Shown: one piece after another, positions 9,766 through 19,198 of the stretch
How the letters are laid out: every line of letters starts with the position of its first letter
How positions within the stretch are numbered: the first letter of the stretch is position 1
Assembly: GCF_900142925.1 (NCBI RefSeq)
Contig: NZ_FRCN01000019.1
Location: forward strand, 82,182-146,181
DNA: 64,000 bases
Direction: 5' to 3'
Source: Chitinophaga sp. CF418
GTDB taxonomy: Bacteria > Bacteroidota > Bacteroidia > Chitinophagales > Chitinophagaceae
Notes under the pieces: generated by a model
The model's database searches: none
Seen by the model: the letters and a program-made list of their open reading frames with translations, nothing else
Told to the model about the DNA's origin: nothing
Made by a program: the position numbers and the translations under genes

Positions 9766-12540
9766 ATGTTACATCCGGTAGCCCAACTGAGAGGCCTTGT
9801 GCTTCTTATTATACTTACTTTATGTGTATCAGCCTCCTCGTATGGCCAGACCGGCACCATTACGGGGACCGTCACGGATGGCAAAGGACCGCTGGCCAAT
9901 GCCACTGTACATATCGAGCATACCAATAAAGGCGGATATACCAACGCCCAGGGGCGCTTTACCCTGGAAATAGTACCCGGCAATCATACAGTGCTGATCA
10001 GTTACGTGGGCTATGCCGCCCAGCGTAAGACAGTGACCGTCAGCGCCGGACAAACCACTACGCTGGATGTGACACTCGAGGCAAGCACTACCATGAATGA
10101 ACTGGTGGTATTAGGCTCCCGCAGCCTGCCACGTACACAAACGGAAACGCCTGTACCGGTAGACGTCATTGACATCAAACGTATTGCTGCCGATGCCCCG
10201 CAGGTGTCTATCAACCAGATCCTGAACTATGTGGCTCCGTCCTTCAGCTCTGGTACACAAACAGTTGCAGATGGTACTGACCATATTGATCCTGCTTCCC
10301 TGCGTGGTCTGGGGCCTGATCAGGTACTGGTGCTGGTGAACGGTAAGCGCCGGTACAATACCGCCCTGGTGAATGTAAACGGTAGTTTCGGCCGTGGCGC
10401 GGTAGGTACCGATATGAATGCCATTCCCACATCTGCCATTGACCGTATTGAAATACTGCGTGATGGCGCCGCCGCTCAGTATGGTTCTGATGCCATCGCC
10501 GGTGTGATCAACATCATCCTGAAAAGTACGGTGAACCGCCTGAACGTAAATGTAACCACAGGCGCCAACGTTACCTCGCAGGCAGACGATAATATAGACG
10601 GCCAGACGGTGCAGACCGGCGTTAACTACGGTATTCCTGTGGGCACAAAAGGAGGGTACATCAACTTCGGTGGTTCTTACGATTACCGTAACTATACCAA
10701 CCGTTCCGGGTCATGGACAGGCGCTATTTACCGCACCTATCCCGGTGGCGTGGATAAAACGGATTCTTTCCTGGTGGCCAACAACATCACCCGTAATGAC
10801 ATCCGGATGCGCGCCGGCCAGTCGAAACTGCGCAGCGCACAGCTGTTTGTAAATGCCAGCATTCCGCTGGAAAACAATGCGGAAGTTTATTTCTTCGGAG
10901 GTATCGGTTACCGTAACGGAGAGGCTGCCGGGGTATACCGCTTGCCCCACGACAGCAGGAATATACTGGAGATCTATCCACTGGGTTTCCTGCCGGAAAT
11001 ACACAGCGATATTTATGACCGTTCTTTTGCAGTGGGTATACGTGGTAACCTGGGCGACTGGAAAGTGGATTTCAGCAATGCCTATGGCCGTAATGAATTT
11101 GGTTTCAAAGTGGAAAATTCACTGAACGCATCTCTGGGCAAAGCGTCTCCCACAAGCTTTACCTGTGGCGGACCTGTCTTCACCCAGAACACCACCAACG
11201 TGGATTTCTCCCGCCGTTTTAACGTACTGGAAGGATTGGATGTAGCCTTTGGAGCAGAGCACCGCTTCGAGCAATATCAGCTGATAGCCGGGGCAGAGAA
11301 CTCTTACACCGATTATGGACGCGCTAGGAAGATTGGTGTGGACGCTAATGGCAAAGACATCCTCATACCAGACCCGCAGGGATCTGTCAATACTGTATTC
11401 GGGCCTGATGGTACACCCAGGGCCGGCGGTGCACAGGTATTCCCCGGCTTCCGTCCTGAGAATGCGATCAGGGCCACCCGCAGCGCTATTGCCGGTTATG
11501 TGGACGTAGAAGCCAATTTCTCATCCGCATTCCTGCTGGGAGGCGCCTTGCGTTTTGAGAACTATAACGATTTCGGCAGTACGCTGAATGGTAAGCTGAC
11601 AGCCCGTTATAAGCTGAGTGAGAAAACTGCGCTCAGGGCATCTGCCAGTACCGGGTTCAGGGCGCCATCCCTGCATCAGCGCTTTTACTCTTCTACCTCC
11701 ACTTTGTTTGTAGATGGTGTGCCTTATGAAGTGGGTACTTTCACCAACGACAGCCGCCCTGCACAACTGCTGGGCATTCCACAGCTGAAACCTGAAAAGT
11801 CCAAAAGTATCAGCGCCGGGTTTACCAGCACTTTCGGTAAGTTCAATCTGACCCTGGACGGTTACTTTACGCATATCAACGACCGCATCGTATATACTGA
11901 CCAGTTCTCCGGCAATAATGCCGATACAGCGTCTGCCGTCGACAAGGAAATATACCAGCTGTTGTCGCTCGCCAATGCCAACAGGGCGGCGTTCTTTGCC
12001 AACGCGATCAATTCCGAGACCAAGGGCCTGGACCTGGTACTGACCTACAGTACAAAGCTGGGCAGGGGAACACTGCGTGCAGACCTTTCCGGTACCTATA
12101 GCTATACACAGCGTGTTGGTCAGATCAAGGCTTCTGAAAAACTGAAAGGCAAAGAGAATATCTATTTCAGCCGCGCCAGCAGGATCTACCTGGAAAGAAC
12201 GGTGCCACGTGAGAAAGTGAACCTGACATTATCTTACAACATCGGTAAGTTCAATGCCTTCCTGCGTAACGTTCACTTCGGATCTGTGGAGGAAGCAACC
12301 AACGATCCTGCTTTCTTCCAGACCTATTCTGCCAAAGTGGTAACGGATGTGGCGGTGGGATATAAGCTGACGCCTGCCCTGAAACTGAGCATCGGTTCCA
12401 ACAATGTGTTTGACGTGTATCCGGACCTGGTAGCCAATCCTGCCAATACCACCAACAACCAGTTCAGGTATAGCAGAAGGGTGACACAGTTCGGTTATAA
12501 TGGCCGTTTCCTGTTTGCAAGGCTGGAGCTGAACCTGTAA
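9766..12540 (+). CDS. TonB-dependent receptor with carboxypeptidase-like N-terminal domain
   Basis: 924 aa outer-membrane receptor. Order: signal peptide (residues 1-27), carboxypeptidase-regulatory-like beta-sandwich (GTITGTVTDGKGPLANATV, about 30-110), plug domain (about 120-235; VLVLVNGKRRYNTALVN, and DRIEILRDGAAAQYGSDAIA, the classic TonB-plug signature), then a 22-strand barrel ending FLFARLELNL. No SusD partner follows, so a glycan utilisation locus is unlikely. Substrate unknown. Divergently transcribed from ggt, and followed by a strong terminator hairpin. Confidence 0.93.
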   Translation: MLHPVAQLRGLVLLIILTLCVSASSYGQTGTITGTVTDGKGPLANATVHIEHTNKGGYTNAQGRFTLEIVPGNHTVLISYVGYAAQRKTVTVSAGQTTTLDVTLEASTTMNELVVLGSRSLPRTQTETPVPVDVIDIKRIAADAPQVSINQILNYVAPSFSSGTQTVADGTDHIDPASLRGLGPDQVLVLVNGKRRYNTALVNVNGSFGRGAVGTDMNAIPTSAIDRIEILRDGAAAQYGSDAIAGVINIILKSTVNRLNVNVTTGANVTSQADDNIDGQTVQTGVNYGIPVGTKGGYINFGGSYDYRNYTNRSGSWTGAIYRTYPGGVDKTDSFLVANNITRNDIRMRAGQSKLRSAQLFVNASIPLENNAEVYFFGGIGYRNGEAAGVYRLPHDSRNILEIYPLGFLPEIHSDIYDRSFAVGIRGNLGDWKVDFSNAYGRNEFGFKVENSLNASLGKASPTSFTCGGPVFTQNTTNVDFSRRFNVLEGLDVAFGAEHRFEQYQLIAGAENSYTDYGRARKIGVDANGKDILIPDPQGSVNTVFGPDGTPRAGGAQVFPGFRPENAIRATRSAIAGYVDVEANFSSAFLLGGALRFENYNDFGSTLNGKLTARYKLSEKTALRASASTGFRAPSLHQRFYSSTSTLFVDGVPYEVGTFTNDSRPAQLLGIPQLKPEKSKSISAGFTSTFGKFNLTLDGYFTHINDRIVYTDQFSGNNADTASAVDKEIYQLLSLANANRAAFFANAINSETKGLDLVLTYSTKLGRGTLRADLSGTYSYTQRVGQIKASEKLKGKENIYFSRASRIYLERTVPREKVNLTLSYNIGKFNAFLRNVHFGSVEEATNDPAFFQTYSAKVVTDVAVGYKLTPALKLSIGSNNVFDVYPDLVANPANTTNNQFRYSRRVTQFGYNGRFLFARLELNL

Positions 12541-12562
12541 ATATTTACTGTAACTGAATAAA

Positions 12563-12604
12563 TATCAATGGAATGAATGCAGTTGGCCGTTCATTCCATT
12601 GATA
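12563..12604 (+). terminator. Terminator hairpin after the TonB receptor
   Basis: A perfect 15-bp inverted repeat (TATCAATGGAATGAA and its complement) with a 12-nt loop starts 22 nt after the receptor stop codon. It is followed by a moderately T-rich run (TAATTTTT). Confidence 0.7.
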
Positions 12605-12683
12605 CATTAATTTTTCCTGCTATTTATATTATTATATTTTGCTATATTGAGTATGCCTTTTCAAGATATTTATCCGCATCAGC

Positions 12684-13103
12684 ATGTCCGGTGAACGAAC
12701 TTCTATAAACATATACAGCACATTGCTCCCAGGATTTCTTCTGTTACTGTTTGCCATCAGTGGATCAGGCTGTGTTTCCGCAGAGGAACATAACAGTGAA
12801 CTGTTACGCCAGGTAATGCGGGAAGAGAACGGGCATATCCGCTGGAAGGTATATGGCTTTACTGACGATCCCTACAAAGAAAAGGTGGAGATCTACTATG
12901 AAAATGGTAAGCTGAAAGAAGTGTATTACCGGAGGGCCGGAAGAATGGAAGGCGTCAGGAATGTTTTCTTCGATAATGGTAAACTATCGGAAACAGGTCA
13001 CTGGCATGAAGATAACAGGCTGGGGGAGTTCCGTTACTACCGGCAGGACGGGCATCTTGAATGTGTACAGTATTTCGGGCTGATAGGTGAAAGTGTGGAA
13101 TAA
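12684..13103 (+). CDS. MORN-repeat lipoprotein (YwqK-like)
   Basis: 139 aa. The N-terminus is a signal peptide ending in a lipobox-like GSGC. The rest has three to four toxin-antitoxin YwqK/MORN-variant repeats of the form YYENGKLKEVYYR, FFDNGKLSETGHWH and YYRQDGHLECVQYF. Such repeats are common in Bacteroidota surface lipoproteins; the antitoxin name attached to the family is not evidence of a toxin pair, and no toxin is adjacent. Function unknown. Confidence 0.75.
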   Translation: MSGERTSINIYSTLLPGFLLLLFAISGSGCVSAEEHNSELLRQVMREENGHIRWKVYGFTDDPYKEKVEIYYENGKLKEVYYRRAGRMEGVRNVFFDNGKLSETGHWHEDNRLGEFRYYRQDGHLECVQYFGLIGESVE

Positions 13104-13148
13104 AACCTGTCAATTGTTTATCTTAGGTAAACAAATTGAAGGATCAAT

Positions 13149-15662
13149 ATGCGCAAATTGCTGTTATCGTCCCTTATACTGCTCATGGTGCAGACAGGGT
13201 TTTCACAGAGCCTGCTTACACCTGATCAGTTCCTCGGTTATGCGCCCGGAACCCAGTTCACGCCCTATCACCGCGTACTTGACTACTTCAGAGCCGTTGC
13301 CGCTGTTACGTCCAATATGCAGCTGATCCAATACGGCACTACTTATGAAGGCCGTCCCCTGATGCTGGCCCTGATCTCTTCCCCTGAAAATATCAACAAA
13401 ACTGAACAGATAAGACAACACAACCTGGAACTGGCCAGTGGCAATGGCAAGCCTGCCGCCGGCGATCCCGTGATTGTCTGGCTTAGTTATAACGTACATG
13501 GCAATGAAGCTGTTTCTACCGAAGCCGCCATGGTTACCCTGTACATGCTTGCCAACAAAGAGAATAAAGAACAACAGGAATGGCTGAAGAATACGGTTGT
13601 GATCATTGATCCCTGCTTAAATCCCGACGGAAGGGAACGCTACGTGAACTTCTACAACCAGGTGCATACCCGTTATGCAGACCCTTTATTGTTTGCCAGG
13701 GAGCACAATGAACCATGGCCGGGAGGGAGGGCGAACCACTACTATTTTGACCTGAACCGTGACTGGGCCTGGCAAACGCAGGTGGAATCGCAGCAAAGGG
13801 TTATCCAGTACAATCGCTGGATGCCACAGGTGCATGTTGATTTTCATGAGCAGTCCATCGATGCCCCTTATTACTTTGCGCCCGCTGCAGAGCCGTTCCA
13901 TGATATTATCAAACCCTGGCAGCGTAGTATGCAGATGCTGATCGGTAAGAACAATGCACGGTACTTTGACAAAGAAGGCTGGTTGTATTTCACCAAGGAA
14001 TTCTTTGATATGTTTTACCCCAGTTATGGAGATACCTATCCTACCTATAATGGCGGCATCGGAATGACCTACGAGCAGGGAGGAGGAGGACGTGCAGGGC
14101 TGGCCGGTTTGAAACAGGACGGCGATACCCTGACACTGACAGAACGTATTGCCCATCACCGCACTACCGGACTGTCAACCATAGAAATAGCTTCACAACA
14201 GGCCGCACAAATGCTGAAGGAATTCTCCCGGTATTTCTATGAAGCCGTTCATACACCTGATGGCCCTTATCAGTCTTATGTGGTAAAGGCTAACGGTAAT
14301 AGTGAGAAACTGGCCTCCCTGGGCACCTTGCTCAACAGGAACGGCATCCGTTTCGGTTACGGCTCGGCAGTGAATAAAGCCAGCGGATTTAATTACTTCA
14401 ATGGCAAAACGGAGAACTTCAGTATAGAGAAGGAAGACATGGTGATCAGCGCTGCACAGGCCAGGTCCAACCTGCTGAAAGTATTGATAGAGCCCGATTC
14501 CCGTTTATCCGATTCCGTCACTTATGATATTACGGCCTGGTCCCTGCCTTACGCCTATGGCCTGCAAACCTATGGTGTGCGTCAGCCGCTGACGCCGGCA
14601 AAGGACAGTCTGCAGAATACCGTGAACGCTAATCTGGCGGCCGCCAGACCCTACGCCTACCTGGCCCGCTGGAACAGTATCAAGGACGTACGCTTCCTCT
14701 CGGCATTGCTGCAGAAACACATCCGTGTAAGATTTGCGGAAGGCGATTTTATTGCCGGAGGTAAATCCTTTCCCGCAGGTACACTCATCATTACCAGGTC
14801 TGGCAATGAGGCCACAGGTGCACAATTTGACGAACAGGTCATTGCACTGGCCAATACCTATAAAGCCGGACTGGATGAGGTGAATACCGGCTTTGTAGAG
14901 AAAGGCGTGGACTTTGGCTCGGAGAAAGTGCGGTTTATTAAACCTATCAGGGTGGCTGTTGTAATGGGTGAAGGTGTTTCCTCCCTTGCTGCGGGAGAGG
15001 TATGGCATTTCTTCGAACAGCAGATAGGTTACCCGCTCACGATCGTAGATGAAAAGCAATTGTCCCGGGTGAACTGGAAAGACCTCGATGTACTGATCCT
15101 CCCGGATGGCAATTATAAATTTTTGTCAGAGAAAGACAATGCTAATAAGCTGCGGGACTGGATCACCGGTGGTGGTAAACTGATTGCCCTGCAGGGAGCA
15201 CTGGCGCAGATAGCCTCCCTCGACTGGGGCATTCACCAGAAAAAGGAAGACGAAGAAAAAGAGGAGAAGAAAGATGAATACGCCCAGCTGAAGCCTTATG
15301 CCAACCGTGAAAGAGAAGGCGTCAAGCAACTCATTCCCGGCGCTATTTACAAGGTACAGCTGGACAACAGCCATCCGCTGGCCTTCGGATTTCCGTCAGT
15401 CTACTATACCCTCAAACAGGACAGCAGGATATACGACTACCTGGACGATGGCGGCTGGAATGTTGGCATACTGAAGAAAGACAACTACCTCAGCGGTTTT
15501 GTTGGTATGGAAACACGCAAGAAACTCAGAGACGGCCTACTCTTCGGCGTAAAGGAAATGGGAGACGGCAAGATTGTGCTGATGGCCGACGACCCGCTGT
15601 TCCGCAGTTTCTGGGAAAACGGGAAACTGATGTTCGGCAACGCACTGTTTATGGTGTGGTAG
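13149..15662 (+). CDS. M14 family zinc carboxypeptidase
   Basis: 837 aa secreted metallopeptidase with signal peptide (residues 1-19). Zn ligands are seen as His117 and Glu120 in YNVHGNEA and His233 in VDFHEQS. The substrate-contacting Asn-Arg pair is in FDLNRDW (203-204). The catalytic domain fills roughly residues 30-360. A long C-terminal part (about 570-837) includes a glutamine-amidotransferase-like region (VLILPDGNYKFL, WITGGGKLIALQG) seen in large Bacteroidota M14 members. A charged Lys/Glu run (KKEDEEKEEKKDE) interrupts that region. The stop codon lies in the first unit of a tandem repeat block. Confidence 0.9.
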   Translation: MRKLLLSSLILLMVQTGFSQSLLTPDQFLGYAPGTQFTPYHRVLDYFRAVAAVTSNMQLIQYGTTYEGRPLMLALISSPENINKTEQIRQHNLELASGNGKPAAGDPVIVWLSYNVHGNEAVSTEAAMVTLYMLANKENKEQQEWLKNTVVIIDPCLNPDGRERYVNFYNQVHTRYADPLLFAREHNEPWPGGRANHYYFDLNRDWAWQTQVESQQRVIQYNRWMPQVHVDFHEQSIDAPYYFAPAAEPFHDIIKPWQRSMQMLIGKNNARYFDKEGWLYFTKEFFDMFYPSYGDTYPTYNGGIGMTYEQGGGGRAGLAGLKQDGDTLTLTERIAHHRTTGLSTIEIASQQAAQMLKEFSRYFYEAVHTPDGPYQSYVVKANGNSEKLASLGTLLNRNGIRFGYGSAVNKASGFNYFNGKTENFSIEKEDMVISAAQARSNLLKVLIEPDSRLSDSVTYDITAWSLPYAYGLQTYGVRQPLTPAKDSLQNTVNANLAAARPYAYLARWNSIKDVRFLSALLQKHIRVRFAEGDFIAGGKSFPAGTLIITRSGNEATGAQFDEQVIALANTYKAGLDEVNTGFVEKGVDFGSEKVRFIKPIRVAVVMGEGVSSLAAGEVWHFFEQQIGYPLTIVDEKQLSRVNWKDLDVLILPDGNYKFLSEKDNANKLRDWITGGGKLIALQGALAQIASLDWGIHQKKEDEEKEEKKDEYAQLKPYANREREGVKQLIPGAIYKVQLDNSHPLAFGFPSVYYTLKQDSRIYDYLDDGGWNVGILKKDNYLSGFVGMETRKKLRDGLLFGVKEMGDGKIVLMADDPLFRSFWENGKLMFGNALFMVW

Positions 15663-15992
15663 TGCTTAACATCTTATCTGACTACGCTGCAATAGATTTA
15701 AGCCGTTTGGTGCGGTAGTGCTTAACATCTTATCTGACTATAATGCATAGCTTTAAGCCGTTTGGTGCGGTAGTGCTTAACATCTTATCTGACTATAATG
15801 CATAGCTTTAAGCCGTTTGCTGCGGTTGTGCTTAACATCTTATCTGACTATAATGCAATAGCTTTAAACCGTTTGGTGCGGTTGTGCTTAACATCTTATC
15901 TGACTATAATGCAATAGCTTTAAGCCGTTTGGCGCGGTTGTGCTTAACATCTTATCTGACCATAATGTATAGCTTTAAGCCGTTTGGCAGGT
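15661..15992. repeat. Six tandem ~55-bp repeats between convergent genes
   Basis: Six head-to-tail units (15661-15716, 15717-15771, 15772-15826, 15827-15882, 15883-15938, 15939-15992) of 54-56 bp begin with (A/T)GTGCTTAACATCTTATCTG and end with CCGTTTGGTGCGGT. A decayed seventh start (15993-16010) runs into the 3-prime end of the redoxin gene. The first unit begins in the M14 stop codon. Each unit carries GCTTAA near its start and TTAAGC about 26 nt later, so each could form a hairpin. There are no unique spacers, so it is not a CRISPR array. Confidence 0.9.
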
Positions 15993-15997
15993 AGTTC

Positions 15998-16600
15998 TTA
16001 AAATCTTTTAATATTACATCCCAGGGCCTGTGTGGAGTTCACCCGCACAGCTTTGCCTGCCAGCAGATCATTGATGGCGTTACTCAGGTGTCGCATTTTG
16101 ACAGCTTCCGCATTGCCCGGATTATCATCAATAGCCCCCTTATAAACGAGTTTTGCCTGCTGGTTGAATAGATAACATTCAGGCATATGATTGGCCTCAA
16201 AAGCGTCTGCTAATTCAGTTTTTTTATCTGCCACGTAATACCAGTTGTATTGTTGACCGGTGGCATAAGTCTTCATGGCTGCCAGCACTGTTTTTTCATC
16301 TGCACCGGCGGTGTTTGAATTGATCAGTACCACACCGATATTATTGCTGAGTGCATATTTACAGATCTCCTGCGTACGGGCCTGGTTCCTTTCAATATAA
16401 GGGCAGGTATTGCCGGAAAATATCACCAGTAATCCGTTACTTAATCTTGCTTTATTGAGTGTGATTTCTTTACCGGAAAAATCCTGGAGTACAACGTCTG
16501 CTTTAGGTAAAGGCGCTCCTATTTCCAATGGAAGAGTGACGGCCGGTTGCATGGCCACCAGCCAGGAGTATAGGATCAATAGACAGTATACGTTTCTCAT
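15998..16600 (-). CDS. Secreted thioredoxin-fold (redoxin/AhpC-TSA) protein
   Basis: 200 aa with a signal peptide (LLILYSWLVAMQPAVT). It has the thioredoxin-fold redoxin pattern: LPKADVVLQDFSGKEITLN, LLVIFSGNTCPYIERNQ and YVADKKTELADAF. The active-site region is TCPY with one cysteine, as in peroxiredoxin-like proteins with a CPY motif, not the CxxC of disulfide reductases. Probably periplasmic; substrate unknown. Its last codons lie in the decayed edge of the tandem repeat block. Confidence 0.8.
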   Translation of the reverse strand: MRNVYCLLILYSWLVAMQPAVTLPLEIGAPLPKADVVLQDFSGKEITLNKARLSNGLLVIFSGNTCPYIERNQARTQEICKYALSNNIGVVLINSNTAGADEKTVLAAMKTYATGQQYNWYYVADKKTELADAFEANHMPECYLFNQQAKLVYKGAIDDNPGNAEAVKMRHLSNAINDLLAGKAVRVNSTQALGCNIKRF

Positions 16601-16723
16601 AAATATAGGTTTCAGGTTAACGCTAATCCCTTGCTCATCTTTCGCTTAGGATTGTACAATGAGGAAATCCGACCCGGGATCCCATTATAAAGATACAAAT
16701 ATGTGTGATTTTTATCTAATTTA

Positions 16724-17695
16724 TCAGGAGAGGCCGCGCACCTCTTCAGGGAGGTTTTCCCGGCGGGTTTCTGCTGTTTCCTTCAGTATCCGGATGCTGG
16801 CATTCAGCTCAAAACCGATCAGCAGAATGAAGGAATAGAGGTAAATGGACAACATGAGGATGAGGATAGTGCCCACGGAGCCGTATATCTTGTTGTAGTT
16901 GGCGAAATTGTTGACAAAGAAGGAAAAGAGGATGGTTACCACGATCATCATAATAGTGGCGAAAGTAGATCCTGCGGTAATGAACTTCCATCGCTTGGTC
17001 GTGGCCGGAACGAAGCGGTAGATCACGGAAAGCATGGAGAAGAACAGTAAAGCGATCAGTATCCAGCGGGTCATATCGGCCAGGGATAGTATGCGGGTAT
17101 CGGTAATGCCCAGGTATTTGAAAATGAAACTCAGTACGGTACCCTGCGCAATGATCAGTATGATGGTCAGCAGCAGGAGAAAGATCAGTATGAGTGTCAG
17201 CTTCAGGGCCATGAGCCTTTTCTGCCACCATTTTCTGCGGCGGAAGCCGGGCGACTTTTTATTAAAAGAGCGGGCCAGTCCCATCACCGCATTGGAGGAT
17301 GCAAAAAATCCCGTCAGGAAGGCGATAGACAGCAATCCGTTACGGTGGGTATACAGGAAGTCATGGATCATGTCCCGTATGATAATGTAGGTATTGTAGT
17401 TGGGGGTAACATCTTCCGCCAGTTCATACAGGGTAGCCTCCACATTTTTCATGGGGATGTAGGGCACGAGGGTGAACAGGAAGATGAAGAATGGGGGAAT
17501 GGCCAGCAGGAAGTTGAATGAGATAGCTGCTGCCCGTTCCCCCAGGCTCCGGTTCCCCATTTCCTTCAGAAAGAACTTGATCACATCGTACAGGGGCACT
17601 CCTTCAAAACCGGGCAGCACCAGTGTTTTACTGATGTTTACCAGTTTACGGAAGGGCCTGGATGTAAGAATGATCTTTTCTGGTCTGAACGGCAT
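16724..17695 (-). CDS. YihY/BrkB family integral membrane protein
   Basis: 323 aa with about six transmembrane segments. It carries the YihY/UPF0761 pattern: LGERAAAISFNFLLAIPPFF near residue 60, FFASSNAVMGLARSFNK, RRKWWQKRLMALKL and the late IYGSVGTILILMLSIYLYSFILLIGFELNA. The family was once called RNase BN by mistake; its transport or membrane role is unknown. Only 11 nt separate it from the upstream mltG, so it is probably in the same transcript. Confidence 0.9.
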   Translation of the reverse strand: MPFRPEKIILTSRPFRKLVNISKTLVLPGFEGVPLYDVIKFFLKEMGNRSLGERAAAISFNFLLAIPPFFIFLFTLVPYIPMKNVEATLYELAEDVTPNYNTYIIIRDMIHDFLYTHRNGLLSIAFLTGFFASSNAVMGLARSFNKKSPGFRRRKWWQKRLMALKLTLILIFLLLLTIILIIAQGTVLSFIFKYLGITDTRILSLADMTRWILIALLFFSMLSVIYRFVPATTKRWKFITAGSTFATIMMIVVTILFSFFVNNFANYNKIYGSVGTILILMLSIYLYSFILLIGFELNASIRILKETAETRRENLPEEVRGLS

Positions 17696-17706
17696 TGTAG
17701 TTTAAG

Positions 17707-18765
17707 TTATATCCCTCTCGCATTTAATGCAGCATGGAATGCCTGGGCATTTTTCATGTGCTCTGCGTAGGTAGCGGCAAAGGCATGATATCCGGAGAAA
17801 TCAGCTTTAGCGCAAAAATAGATATAATCAGTTTCCGGCGTATTCAGTACTGCTTCAATAGTTTTAATGGAAGGAGTACAGATAGGGCCCGGAGGCAGGC
17901 CGGCATTCTGATAGGTATTGTAAGGCGATGAGAAGGCAATATGTCCTTCCCTGATCCTGCGGATGGAAAAGTCCTGCAGGGCGAATTTCACCGTAGGGTC
18001 TGCCTGCAGGCGCATGCCTTTGCGGAAGCGGTTGATGTATACGCTGGAGATCAGTGGCTTCTCGTCATTTTTATTGGTTTCTTCTTCCACGATAGAAGCG
18101 ATGATCATCACCTGTACCGTGCTGAGGTCCAGACGGCGGGCAGCTGCCTTGCGGTCGTCTGTCCAGAAAGCGGCGGTTTCCTTTTCGATCTTTTTGAAGG
18201 CGGCTTCTGCGTTGGTATTCCAGTAGAACTGGTAACTGTTTGGAATGAAGGCGCACATCACGGTATTGGTGTCCAGTCCGAACTGGCGGAGGTATACCTG
18301 GTCCCTGAGCAATGCGAGGAAGGTAGCAGAATCGGCTTCCAGGTTGGAGCATATCTTCCTGACAAGGTCCTGTTTGGTGCGCAGTTTGGTGATGGTCAGG
18401 TTCACCGGTGTCTGGCGGCCGGCGCGTAGCAGCTTCACAATATCGAAGTTGCTCATACCGCGGCTGATCTTGTATTTGCCGGCTTTCACCCTTTTTGGAT
18501 ACCCGAGTTCGCGGGCTACCCAATCGAAGCTGGTACGGCTGCGGATGATCTGTTGTTCTTCCAGGCCATCCAGTACATCGGCATAAGTGGCGCCGGTACG
18601 TACATAGAAAAATTTACTATCCCCAAAAGCTTTGGTATTGGGGCCAAATACACGATACCCTATGTATACGAGCAGCCCTGCCAGGATAGCGCAGGCAACT
18701 ACCAGCATACGTTTAATCCATAGATTCTTCTTTTGACTTTTTTTTGCTTTGCTTGTCTTTGCCAT
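17707..18765 (-). CDS. mltG: Endolytic murein transglycosylase MltG
   Basis: 352 aa: short basic cytoplasmic tail, one TM segment (about 20-40; LVVACAILAGLLVYIGYRVF), a LysM-like region (YRVFGPNTKAF to GKYKISRGMSNFDIVKLL), then the YceG/MltG catalytic domain. The catalytic glutamate is in MIIASIVEEETN and the family LQADPTVKFAL and NTYQNAGLPPGPI motifs are intact. It cuts nascent peptidoglycan strands and helps set glycan length. Its upstream neighbour is secG, from which it is separated by a terminator hairpin. Confidence 0.95.
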   Translation of the reverse strand: MAKTSKAKKSQKKNLWIKRMLVVACAILAGLLVYIGYRVFGPNTKAFGDSKFFYVRTGATYADVLDGLEEQQIIRSRTSFDWVARELGYPKRVKAGKYKISRGMSNFDIVKLLRAGRQTPVNLTITKLRTKQDLVRKICSNLEADSATFLALLRDQVYLRQFGLDTNTVMCAFIPNSYQFYWNTNAEAAFKKIEKETAAFWTDDRKAAARRLDLSTVQVMIIASIVEEETNKNDEKPLISSVYINRFRKGMRLQADPTVKFALQDFSIRRIREGHIAFSSPYNTYQNAGLPPGPICTPSIKTIEAVLNTPETDYIYFCAKADFSGYHAFAATYAEHMKNAQAFHAALNARGI

Positions 18766-18780
18766 AGGATGGTATTCAAT

Positions 18781-18808
18781 AAAAAACCTCGCTTGTGACG
18801 GCGAGGTT
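18781..18808 (-). terminator. Intrinsic terminator after secG
   Basis: On the minus strand AACCTCGC, loop CGTCACAA, GCGAGGTT then a run of T gives a perfect 8-bp stem followed by TTTTTT. It sits between secG (upstream) and mltG (downstream), only 15 nt before the mltG start, so mltG may depend on read-through or a promoter overlapping the hairpin. Confidence 0.75.
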
Positions 18809-18834
18809 CTGAAATAGCTTTAACAGCCGGAATA

Positions 18835-19188
18835 TTATGGTTTTGCCGGAGTCTGGGACGGAGCTGGCGCCGGATTTACCGGTGTAGCTGGTACCTGAGC
18901 GGGAGCTGTAGGGACGGTAACATTTTGTTCCATAACGCCTTTTCTCAAATCAGGAGCCTGACCTTTGCTTACAAACAAAGAGGAGGTGAGGCACAGCACG
19001 GCAATGATGGCAGACAGGATCCAGGTACCTTTTTCAAGCACATCTGTAGTCTGGCGTACACCCATCACCTGGTTACCAAAGCCACCAAAGCTACCGGATA
19101 AACCACCACCTTTCGGGTTTTGTATCAGTACGAAAAAGCCCAATAACACACAGGCCAGGATGATTAATATGCCGAAAATCAATAACAT
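18835..19188 (-). CDS. secG: Preprotein translocase subunit SecG
   Basis: 117 aa. Two TM segments (about 2-20 and 52-72) flank the typical cytoplasmic loop QNPKGGGLSGSFGGFGNQVMGVRQTTDVLEKGTW (split: QNPKGGGLSG, then GFGNQVMGVRQTTDVLEK), followed by a Pro/Ala-rich tail. SecG is the non-essential third subunit of SecYEG. The tail composition matches the Pro-Ala-Val-rich protein encoded just upstream. Confidence 0.95.
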   Translation of the reverse strand: MLLIFGILIILACVLLGFFVLIQNPKGGGLSGSFGGFGNQVMGVRQTTDVLEKGTWILSAIIAVLCLTSSLFVSKGQAPDLRKGVMEQNVTVPTAPAQVPATPVNPAPAPSQTPAKP

Positions 19189-19198
19189 AGTATATAAG

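Noticed and set aside
12684..13103. MORN-type protein as an antitoxin
   Set aside because: The YwqK label is only a family name; there is no adjacent toxin-like gene, and the protein carries a lipoprotein signal.
15661..15992. Tandem 55-bp repeats as a CRISPR array
   Set aside because: Units are contiguous with no unique spacers and no cas gene is near.
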